From Sabellastarte sp. h YS-2021 (lineage: Eukaryota > Annelida > Polychaeta > Sabellida > Sabellidae): DNA of 64,000 bases. The stretch spans positions 10,764,496 through 10,828,495 of the forward strand of contig OZ024936.1 of the NCBI GenBank assembly GCA_964017235.1, read 5' to 3'. Positions 55,884 to 64,000 of the stretch are shown piece after piece. Position 1 is the first letter of the stretch, and each line of letters starts with the position of its first letter. Both the position numbers and the translations under genes were made by a program. Below the pieces are notes generated by a model, which was not told where the DNA came from, searched no databases, and saw nothing but the letters and a program-made list of their open reading frames with translations.

Positions 55884-55992
55884 GCTTTTCACTTGTGTTG
55901 GAACTAGAGGCAATGCAGGACGAATCTTGGCACACCCAGAAACCAAATGTAACGCAAAATTGAGGTCCCAGGAGAGGGCTGCAAATAAATAG
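55884..55992 (+). pseudogene. gag 3' end of the decayed host element
   Basis: The frame TCVGTRGNAGRILAHPETKC ending at a TAG near 55992 matches the last conserved part of gag in relatives (GKRFAHPESECRNKK). Its separation from the first part at 50604 gives the insertion point of the young element. Confidence 0.6.
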
Positions 55993-56055
55993 GATGGCAA
56001 ACTACTTGCACAGCAGCCAAGTGACTTACAGGACAATGAAACATATACTAAAACT

Positions 56056-58480
56056 GTGACTTATAATAAACGTTCCATTGTACATTCAAATAGTGACATA
56101 ATTAAGCATTTATATAGCCAATTTTGTTGCTTGAATGATACATATAATTTGTCCCAGAGCTACTGTATTAACATGAATAGGGAATGTGATAACAACGTTA
56201 ATGACACACCATTGTGTCAGGGACAGATTAGTTGTCAAGATTCGGGTAAGGGGGAACCCACCATCTGTTATTTATACAGTAGCCCTGGAAATGTGTCAAT
56301 CAATTCGTTTACATCCATCCAGATGATGTATGTCATTGCACAGGGTTTTTTCAATGCCGTTTCTGTTATCCAAACATTATAATCATGGAAAAATGTAGTC
56401 CCCGAGGGTACAATGCAGGTACTGGTCACTCAGATGACACAGATTTATTTTTGTTATAAATATCCATCTCATGAAAGTATGTGTCAATCACCTTCTGATG
56501 TGTATGATAATTATGTTAAAGACTGTCTAGCCCATGAAAGATATGGTTTGTCTTACATGGATTACATGCATAACATAATTGATAACCTTATATTACTGAA
56601 TACTTCTGATGAGAATGACACTTATCCAGACCAGCTGGATGAGAACAAAAAGGGACCCAGGGTGGGGGATGTTGCTGGTATGTACAACATTCCCAATGAC
56701 ATTAGTGCTCACATTACTGAATGCGTCAACCCCGACCTCGGCGTCCACTCCGATTCTATCATTTACAAACAAGTGCAGGGGATTCCTTAACCACCAATCA
56801 GCTGACATTTACAGGCCCTGACAGGGACCTCACCCGTATTGAGAGTATACAGCAGTATTTGCATATACCTGATACCATTAGAAATACAGGCCTTCCTAAT
56901 TATAGGCAGGCTGAGATCCCAATTAAATCTGGCCTTAACTTGGAAGCCTGGGAATATAAGTTACGCCAGTACCCAGATAAATTCCTGTTCCAATATTTGA
57001 AGTTTGGTTTCCCTTTGTCCATAATTAAACCTGGACTTCTTAACAATCTGTGAATTAAAAATCACCCATCTGCACTGGCTTATCCATCAGCAGTTCAACA
57101 ATATTTGTAGTAAGAAGTAAACCTGGGAGCTATGTTAGGTCCAATAGATAACATAGATAACAAACATTATCACTATAAGAGGCGAGCAATACTCAACCTC
57201 TCTCATCCATATGGATCTTCTGTAAACGATCAGGTCAACAAGCTTGAGTTTGAGGGTAGGTGTTTTACCCTTAAGTTTCCCAGTGTGGATGATATTGTGG
57301 AAGATATACTTAATACTGATGATCCTGTCATCTTCAAAGTTGATGTGGCCTGTGCCTTTCGAAACTTACGCGTCGACCCTGTTGACGCCATCAAATTTGG
57401 AATATCATGGGATGACAGATTTTACGTCGATTTGAGGGTTGCGTTTGGGTGGACGCACGGCAGCGTGGCATTCCAGATGACGTCTGACGCTAATGCTTTC
57501 ATGATGCAAGACTTAGGCTGTAAGGTCCATGCCTATATTGATGATTATGTGGTAGTTGCCCCTAAAAGTAAAGCTGATAATTTTTTCATGCTTTGGTCAG
57601 CTTATTACAGGACTTGGGCCTTCCCATGAATTTGGATGAAAGACCCCTCCTTCAGAGGTCATTACTTGCTTAGGCATACAGATTGACATACCCAAGGCCA
57701 CCATTAGTATTAATCCTGAAAAATTACGACTTATTTACTTAGTATGTCTTGGTACCCAGCACAAAAAATATTACCAAGAGAGGTCTTATTGGCAAACTGA
57801 TTTACATCCATAAGTGTGTAGCTCCTGCCAGGATGTTCATCAACAGGATCCTTGCTCTCCTCAGAGAATCTACTAACAAAAATAGAATTAAGCTCACCAC
57901 AGAATTGTTTGCTGACCTTCACTGGTTCGTAAAATTTTTACCCCACTTTAATGGTGTTACTATGTTCAAGCAAACTGTCATACCGTATCAAGAGACTCTA
58001 TTTCTTGATTCATGCCTTACGGGCATGGGAGGCATATGATTGAACAGGGTTTATTCTTGTCCAGCATTTACCATTCCAGGTGTGAAGCTACATATAAATC
58101 ACTTAGAAATGCTCAATATCGTGGTAGCACTTAGACTTTGGGGACACTGGTGGGCAAATGCATCTGTTAGCATCAGATGCGACAACTTGGCTGTTGTGCA
58201 GGTAGTTAACAGCCATAAGAATAAAGATGCTATCCTAGGTGTGTGTGTCCATAATATCTGGCTCATATGTGCACTTCATAATATTAGCTTATCTATTGTC
58301 CATATTAAGGGAAACCTGAATGTCAAAGCTGATCTCCTATCTAGGTTATACTCAGATATGCCTGTAGCCTGTTTTATAATATACCTAGTGATTCCATTTA
58401 TAGTCAACTCATCAACTCATCATTTGCACCTACTCATAGGGGCATATTTGACATTCATACTCTATATCCTATCTCAATAG
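56056..58480 (+). pseudogene. pol (RT and RNase H) of the decayed host element
   Basis: Pieces in order: an uncharacterised N-terminal region to about 56800; NTGLPNYRQAEIPIKSG with LEAWEYKLRQYPD (upstream of the palm, 56880-56980); RRAILNLSHPYGSSVND (57181-57235); VIFKVDVACAFRNLRVD (57330-57380); VAFGWTHGSVAFQ; and the YIDD box in HAYIDDYVVVAP (about 57530-57565). The thumb piece KCVAPARMFINRILALL and RNase H pieces FLDSCLTGMG, INHLEMLNIVVALRLWG, RCDNLAVVQVV and VKADLLSRL follow. At least five shifts or stops separate the pieces. Confidence 0.8.
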
Positions 58481-58562
58481 CCTGTGACAAACTTTCGGAT
58501 CCGTTATTGTTCAGGGCATTTTTCTGACAGCTTTTTTCGCATTTTTGTGAATGTCTAACATT

Positions 58563-60940
58563 TTTTTTTTTATTTATCATTTTTTTGCAGCACATACAAG
58601 GTAGGACATAGTACAAAAGGCACAAAACAAAAAAAAACAAAACCAAAAAAAAACAACAAAAAACAATACAAGGAACTACAGAAGCCAAAAAAAAAAAACA
58701 AAAAAAAAACAAAAACAAAAAAAAAACACAAGGAACTACGTAAGACAAATTACAATTAGATAGGTTTTAGTTAACAGTATTTTGCTATCATGTTATATGT
58801 TTTATTCACCCAAGAAAAAGACTGTTGAAAATTCCCCATGTTTTCCTAAACTGTTCCTGTTTAAAATCTAGTTTGGCAATAAATTCTTGTTCTTGATATA
58901 TTTTCTGCAGACAAAAGCAAAAGTCATCAACAGATGAAAATCCTTTCTTGCGTGATGTTTTAAATATATACTTTTTAGCTACTAAATAAATTAAATTATT
59001 AGCAGTGTTTTTTTGCTGTCCTTTCTCAGAACCCAAGATTATACAAGTTGGATTGAGATTTAACCCAATTTGTAACACAAGTTTAAGTTTGTCTTTTAGT
59101 TGAGACCAAAACTGTTTCACAATTTGGCATTCCACAAATAAATGTGTTATGGTTTCCAATTGATTATGACAAAAGCTACACTTTCCATCATCATGTTTAC
59201 TGATTTTCAATAGGAGATCATTTGTACCCAAGATTCTATATAGCACTCTGAACTGAAGCCATATCAAATCATTGTCCATTACTGTTTTAAAACAGATTCC
59301 AAAAATGTTCCTCCATAAGCTTTCATTTGGAGTTTCGTCATAGAGATTCATCCAATATGAAATTGGTGTATTTTCTATACTTAATCCATGATAGTTTAAA
59401 GACCTATAAAAGTCTTGACTTCCCTTTTCGGAATTACATAAGACCTTTATCTGATTAGGATACAATGGCTTCTGAAATATCTTTGGGTCCAGTTTATATT
59501 TTTTTAAATAGATCTTTACAGTCGATGTTATTCTATAGTATTCAAGAAAATTAGTTTTAAATGAGTATGATTGCTCCAATTCCCTTTTTGACAAGAGTTC
59601 CCCGTTTGCACTAAGCAAGTCACCTATTAAGATTATACCTCTCTCAAACCATTTTGGAAAAAACAGTTCTATTTTAGATATATTTGCGTTGCACCATAGC
59701 GACTGGCTCAAAGCATTTAAATTCTTTTCCATCTGAAACGCTTTTAAAAATTTACTCCAGCTTTGTAGAACATCAGTCCAAAACTTGTTTGTTGTTTTCT
59801 TTGCAAGGCTTTCAGAATAGTAATTACCAAGTAGTACCAATTTATGAGTTGACCCAAGATAGCACTTTGCCAAAATGGCCCAAATTGACTGAGGATTCAT
59901 ATACAGTCTACGCACCCAAGTTATTTTTAATGCAGAGAGGAAATGTGAAGTGTCAATCATACTTAATCCACCCTGCATATAAGATTTTGTCAGAGTTTTT
60001 CGCTTTATTTTGTCAGGTTTTCCATTCCAAATGAACTTGAAAAACATATTATCAATTTTTCGCAAAATATCTTGACTAGGGTTTGGTAGGGCCATGAAAA
60101 GGTGATTCAGTTTTGATAATGCCAGAGTTTTGATGACAGCAATTTTTCCTACTGGAGTCAAATATCTTTGATTCCACCTATAAAATAGTTTCTCGATTTG
60201 TTCAAGAACAGGAATGTAATTTAAGTCTATCATATCGTCCAGTTCAATTGAGAATTTAATTCCTAGAAGGTCAAAATTCTTTGTTCCCCACTCAAAGATT
60301 TTCCCCACATCAAACTGACATTTTGAATACCTTTTTTTCCCAATCCAAATTAATTTTGTTTTGTCTGTATTTATCTTCAATCCAGATATTGATCCAAAGG
60401 TCTCCAAGACATTCAAAGCAGCAAGTAAGGATTCTCTGCTTCCATCCAAAATTAAAGTGGTATCATCGGCAAACTGTGTGATCTTGAACTCATTTCCATT
60501 TATTTCTATACCCTTCAGACTTGTTTCATTATTTATAAGTACAAACATTACTTCAGCACAAAGTAAGAATAAGTAAGCTGATATTGGATCCCCCTGTCGA
60601 CAACCTTGTTCAATGGCAAAAAAGTCAGACAATTTACCTGATTGTAAAACAGCTGCTCTTACATTAGTATTTAATATTTTAATCCAATTACAAAATCCTT
60701 CTTTAAAGCCAAAAAGAGTTAAGATGGTCTGTAGGAATTTCCAAGACACCGAATCGAAGGCTTTTTGAAAATCTATAAGCATAAGCATGCCAGGTATGTC
60801 ATTGTACTGGGTATAATACATGATATCATATATTAGTCTAGTACTTTCACCTATAAAGCGGTTGCTCATGAAGCCTGATTGTGTTTTCGAAAGTAGATTG
60901 TGTAAAACCTTTTTAAGCCTGAAAGACAGAGCTGATGAGC
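58563..60940 (-). mobile_element. 5'-truncated LINE with target duplication
   Basis: The insert is bounded by a 13-bp direct repeat AATGTCTAACATT (58550-58562 and 60941-60953). On the minus strand it ends in a short poly-A (T run at 58561-58571). The 5' end is truncated inside ORF2, within RT. The 3' untranslated region (58563-58805) has long T-rich runs on the minus strand and three diverged copies of a unit around ACAAGGAACTACAGAAG. Confidence 0.92.
58806..60940 (-). CDS. LINE ORF2 fragment: RT and C-terminal zinc motif
   Basis: An uninterrupted frame of about 711 codons enters from the truncated 5' end; the open frame extends artificially into the host to 60992. RT motifs: LLIDFQKAFDSVSWKFL (catalytic Asp), QGCRQGDPISAYLFLL and ITQFADDTTLIL (FADD). 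Next come the thumb-like KLNHLFMALPNP and FFKFIWNGKPDKIKRKTL, typical of L1/Tx1-type LINEs. The end has CSFCHNQLETITHLFVEC, a CCHC-type zinc motif. The endonuclease domain is missing because of truncation, so the copy cannot move by itself, but absence of stops shows a recent insertion. Confidence 0.9.
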
Positions 60941-61426
60941 AATGTCTAACATTGCTCCCCATAGTAAGAAAGCTTTTGATCCTTCTAGGCACATCCTTAG
61001 ACAGGATGTTTTATTCACTCCACCTGGAGCTCACCTTATTATCAAGTGGACTAAGACCTTACAAGACCGTAGAGCACATCATATTGTCCAACTTACTTCC
61101 ATTAATAATATGTACTTATGTCCTGTGAGGGCCATTAGGGCTCTCTTGTCTTCTAGGCTTCTTCTTCCTTCTGCACCTCTTTTTGCTGTCAGGCACCCCC
61201 CTTAAATCAAATCATAGATACCCACATTAGGGATGCACTGAAGGAGATGCTTAGACACCTATCTATACCTCCCTTGGGCCATGGATTTCACACATTCAGA
61301 AGGTCTGGTGACACCTTCTGTTTTAACAAGAATGTGTCCCTACAGAACATCATGTCCTATGGCCTTTGGCGCAGCTCTGCTGTATGGTCTTACTTACAGA
61401 ACTCTTATCAAAATCGAGATAGCTAA

Positions 61427-61792
61427 GTCGATTTATCGAGTTACGTTTGACTAAGGGCTAATTTGTCCAGGTCCCTGTTAATGGGTTCTTATAATGCCCT
61501 GTATCTCCTTTCAGATCTGAAAACTTATTGGTAAGCATGTTGCCTGAATCTTTTGGTCGGTTGACATTTGACCTTGGTCCCTTCTTTCAAGCCTGTTTAT
61601 GGTCCTTGATGTATAATGCCTATGGCACCTTAAAATTGGTATCAGAGGTTTTGATGTGAAAACATATATCAAACCACGTTGCATAAATGTCTTAATGGGG
61701 TCATGTTTGACCTTGGAGACTACTCTCAAGGTCTAATGTGGTCCTTCATACTTTGAATGCCCTGTACCACCTTTTTAATTGGCCCTTGACCT
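61427..61792. other. non-coding stretch between recombinase end and tandem array
   Basis: One isolated unit of the 43-bp motif lies at 61412-61444 at the gene end. The rest contains TTTGACCTTGG-type words (61565, 61708) in a loose repeat of about 145 bp, too diverged to delimit. No gene is seen. Confidence 0.4.
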
Positions 61793-62220
61793 AAGTAAAT
61801 TTATTGAGTTAGTAAGTCAATAAATCAAGATAGCTAACCTGATTTATCGAGATGCTAAGTCGATAAATTGAGATACCTAAGTCGATTTGTCGAGATAGTA
61901 AGTCGATAAATTGAGATAACTAAGTCGATTTATCGAGTTAGTAAGACGATAAAATCGAGATATCTAACTTGATTTATTGAGATACTAACTGGATAAATCA
62001 AGATAACTAAGTCGATTTATCAAGTTAGTAAGTCGATAAATTTAGATAACTGACTGAATTTATCGAGATACTAACTAGAACAATATAGATAACTAAGTCG
62101 ATTTATCAATTTACTAACTGGATAAATCAAGATAATTATATCGATGTATCAACTTACTAAGTCGATAAATCGAGATTGTTAAGTCGATTTATCGAGTTAC
62201 TAAGTCGATAAATCGAGATA
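61793..62220. repeat. tandem array of about ten 43-bp palindromic units
   Basis: Each unit holds AAGTCGATAAATCGAGATA and, about 21 bp on, the near-inverse AAGTCGATTTATCGAGTTA. The AAGTCGATAAA landmark recurs at about 61814, 61857, 61900, 61943, 61987, 62030 and on to about 62201, a step of 43 bp. Because CGATAAATCG and CGATTTATCG are complementary, single strands can fold into cruciform or ladder structures. An isolated unit overlaps the end of the recombinase pseudogene. Confidence 0.85.
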
Positions 62221-62577
62221 AAAAGAAAAATTTGTAATGTTGGCCCTTGTACTCTTCCGTACTCCCCGGTGCAGACTTGAATTTTTATTTTGATGAACTG
62301 ATGAAATGACCAAATTCACTAGAAATTTAAATTCTCAAAGGTGTACCAGAAGTAATCATTACCTTTTAATCACCCCATGAAATATATTGTATTTAACAAT
62401 AAGCCAGCTATAACTAAAGAGCGAACTATAATTACAAATTCTCATTATCATAATGACACATATTGCCCCAATTCAAATCAGATGTAAAAATTGAAAGCAA
62501 TAAAAGACCCCAATGGGAAATATATCATTCGATTTTTTATATACAGTTGCAGATGATAAATTGAAGTTACACTACAA

Positions 62578-62719
62578 TTTGAGGCCACCTTAGATTAACA
62601 AAACCATGCTCATTAAGGCATGGAAAATAGGATGGCCCTAGCTACAGTTACAGGGATAATGACACCCTAAGTAAATTCCTTAACTGTTCGTTCTAGACTT
62701 ACATTGAGGTGGCCTCAAA
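62578..62719. repeat. 142-bp segment bounded by 12-bp perfect inverted repeats
   Basis: TTTGAGGCCACC at 62578-62589 and GGTGGCCTCAAA at 62708-62719 are exact inverses. The interior is non-coding. A similar inverted pair lies in the 3' region of the young YR element (55552-55743), so this may be the 3' end region of the decayed YR element rather than a separate MITE. Confidence 0.6.
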
Positions 62720-63690
62720 GTGAATTTAAGTTAAATTAATATTTAAAATACTACTTATGCCAAGGCTGGTTATCAGAATATACAATCTGTGTAATAAAAT
62801 GTAAACATCATAGTATTGACTGGAATTGATAAGTAATGGGTTGCAAAGGTTAATAGAACACAATGTTTTAACAGGAGAGATCCCAACCCCCAAGTTGGAG
62901 GTTATCATAATAACATACAACAAAAAACACCTATACCCATTTATGAATAACAACATGCATTAATTTTGACTGAGGTATGGGTTGACACACCCGCCAGTTT
63001 TACACAGACATTGTCATAGAAAAGCCAAATGAATCAGCCTTTTACACTGCTTTCAGAAAGTGATATGATTGCTACAATCACTGGCTGAAACTGGCTGAAA
63101 ACTTGAAATATGCACATAAAATTTCATGGACACAGACATTTAATCATGGACATTTCAGGCACCATCACATCATGTTGATTCCCTATATTCAAGTGAAGTA
63201 AATGCAAGAAGATTGCCAGTGATTGTCAACTATTGTTTGGCATCCTGTGTAATGCTTTGTGCCAAGTTGAGCCACGTGTCGACACAAAACAGTACATCTT
63301 GTTAGAGACTTATCCCAAAAATAACCTTTTTTGCCAACATGCAGATTATTAACTGACAATGCATGGTTTGCTCCCACCAACCTACATTCTACAAGATCAA
63401 AAATAGCATAAGGAGATGCCTGTACCACACAGTCTGGAAAAATGAACATTGTATTATGTATTTATACTCAGCGCAATATCTCCATATACTACAGAACTCA
63501 AAGCGCTATTTAACCCATCCTACTGCACAGGAACAGCCACAAATCACATGTAACTTACATTCCCCTAACCCAAAGATAGAGGCTCAAAGATGACCATTTA
63601 TTAACATCATTGAGGTTCGTTGCAAACTTACAATGTAGAACCAATATATCAAATAACAATTTCCTTAACCTTCTGGTCCATACAAAAAGT
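62720..63690. other. non-coding stretch, nothing recognised
   Basis: Open frames are short and lack similarity to families I know. No tRNA, splice-bounded exon or terminal repeat stands out. Confidence 0.4.
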
Positions 63691-64000
63691 GGAAAGGTCA
63701 AATCCAAATAATATGACGACTTTCCATACCAACACCAGTGAACCAACACTCCTGCCAAGTATCAAGTTCCTACACTATGCGTTTTCTGAGATATGGTCCA
63801 GACAAAATGTTAATGGTCAGGGTCACTAGAGCAACTTCAAAAGTCAAATCAAGATCACACTATGATGCACACTACACAACTACATCCCAAAACCCAAATC
63901 CCTTGTGGTTTCTGAGATACAATCCCACACAATATTTAAAAGCTGAAAGTTACTATGGCAAGGTGAAAGGTCAAATCAAAGTTACACCTCTTTTCATTGT
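63691..64000 (+). repeat. diverged tandem repeat running off the window
   Basis: GGTCAAATC words recur at 63697, 63843 (AGTCAAATC) and 63970, and TTCTGAGATA at 63784 and 63910. This gives a unit of about 127 bp with one longer step. Composition resembles the satellites at 7.4-8.2 kb (AAGGTCAAATC) but the rest of the unit differs. Confidence 0.55.

Larger units (their letters stand above)
50605..55885 (+). mobile_element. young DIRS/Ngaro-like YR retrotransposon with intact frames
   Basis: About 5.3 kb, inserted in the zinc region of the host element's gag; the ends are known to about 15 bp because the host gag resumes near 55884. It encodes gag, pol and YR without stops or shifts other than the frameshift site. 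I found no long direct or inverted terminal repeats by eye and no target duplication, which is compatible with a YR mechanism but leaves the terminal structure open. The 3' non-coding part (55416-55880) has inverted motifs AAGGCCACCTCAAAC (55552) and CTTTGAGGTGCCCTC (55729). One deletion in RT makes its own activity doubtful. Confidence 0.82.
49412..61426 (+). mobile_element. decayed YR retrotransposon hosting two younger insertions
   Basis: Gag remnants (49412-50600 and 55884-55992), pol remnants (56056-58360) and YR remnants (about 58510-58562 and 60941-61426) are colinear and in one orientation. The gap in gag is filled by an intact YR element (about 50605-55885) and the gap in YR by a LINE (58563-60940). 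Without them the element is about 4.4 kb of coding region. The N-terminal half of YR is deleted. A 43-bp tandem array begins at its 3' coding end and may be part of its terminus. Confidence 0.8.
58510..61426 (+). pseudogene. tyrosine recombinase of the decayed host element, split by a LINE
   Basis: Only the second half of the gene survives. The part with the catalytic Arg region is at 58515-58562, where a TGA stands in place of the Arg codon before MSNIAPHS. The LINE follows, and the gene resumes at 60941 with FTPPGAHLIIKWTKTLQDRR and LCPVRAIRALL. After a shift near 61203 come FHTFRRSGDT (HxxR), YGLW and VWSYLQNSY, ending with TAA at 61424-61426. The 43-bp repeat motif overlaps these last codons. 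Confidence 0.8.

Noticed and set aside
58600..58740. A-rich stretch as the poly-A tail of a plus-strand insertion
   Set aside because: It lies inside the minus-strand LINE 3' untranslated region, whose own tail is the T run at 58561-58571 next to the target duplication.
63189..63449. 86-codon minus-strand frame resembling a transposase fragment
   Set aside because: Cys/His spacing is irregular, no catalytic motif is seen, and there are no terminal repeats nearby.

Overview
The window looks like eukaryotic, AT-rich, intron-bearing animal DNA, probably from a lophotrochozoan and perhaps a mollusc. The reasons are tRNA-derived SINEs with TAAA-type tails, tyrosine-recombinase (YR) retrotransposons of DIRS/Ngaro type, a Ty3/Gypsy element, a LINE, and one spliced gene for a secreted protein. 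The taxon is an inference; no ribosomal or mitochondrial marker is present.

Layout. 1-12.5 kb is mostly non-coding, with three related inverted-terminal-repeat elements (3.5, 6.0 and 6.7 kb) and two adjacent satellite arrays (147-bp period at 7.4-8.2 kb, 154-bp period at 8.4-9.5 kb). At 12.59-13.59 kb lies a two-exon gene for a secreted ADP-ribosyltransferase-like protein. Parts of 4.4-12.8 kb recur in the same order at 38.6-48.9 kb, including the first coding exon of that gene, so the locus looks like an old segmental duplication whose copies were later separated by transposons.

15.9-37.9 kb is a three-level nest. The outermost layer is a fold-back, DIRS-derived element with inverted arms of about 1.2 kb that carry broken gag copies. 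It was split by a minus-strand Ngaro-like YR retrotransposon with the diagnostic A1-B1A2B2 split direct repeats and no target duplication. That element was in turn split by a 12.4-kb Ty3/Gypsy element (16224-28611, 199-bp LTRs). The Gypsy element is the most unusual object here. Its gag starts with a helix-hairpin-helix-like segment. Gag and pol are joined by a textbook -1 frameshift signal. In the envelope position it has a third reading frame encoding an Arg/Ser-rich region, a zinc-finger-like motif and a full TatD-type metal-dependent DNase domain with all expected metal ligands. Splice-like signals in the LTR and just before this frame suggest a spliced subgenomic RNA.

41.4-45.9 kb is a decayed minus-strand YR retrotransposon with a full SINE inside its RNase H region. 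49.4-61.4 kb is another decayed plus-strand YR retrotransposon. A much younger YR element (about 50.6-55.9 kb) is inserted in its gag, and a 5'-truncated LINE (58.56-60.94 kb, 13-bp target duplication) is inserted in its recombinase gene. The young element has intact gag, pol and recombinase frames and an AAAAAAC frameshift site with a perfect 9-bp hairpin, but its reverse transcriptase lacks about 16 residues of the fingers. An array of 43-bp palindromic units abuts the end of the older recombinase gene. The last 1.8 kb is non-coding apart from a hairpin element and a short tandem array running off the edge.
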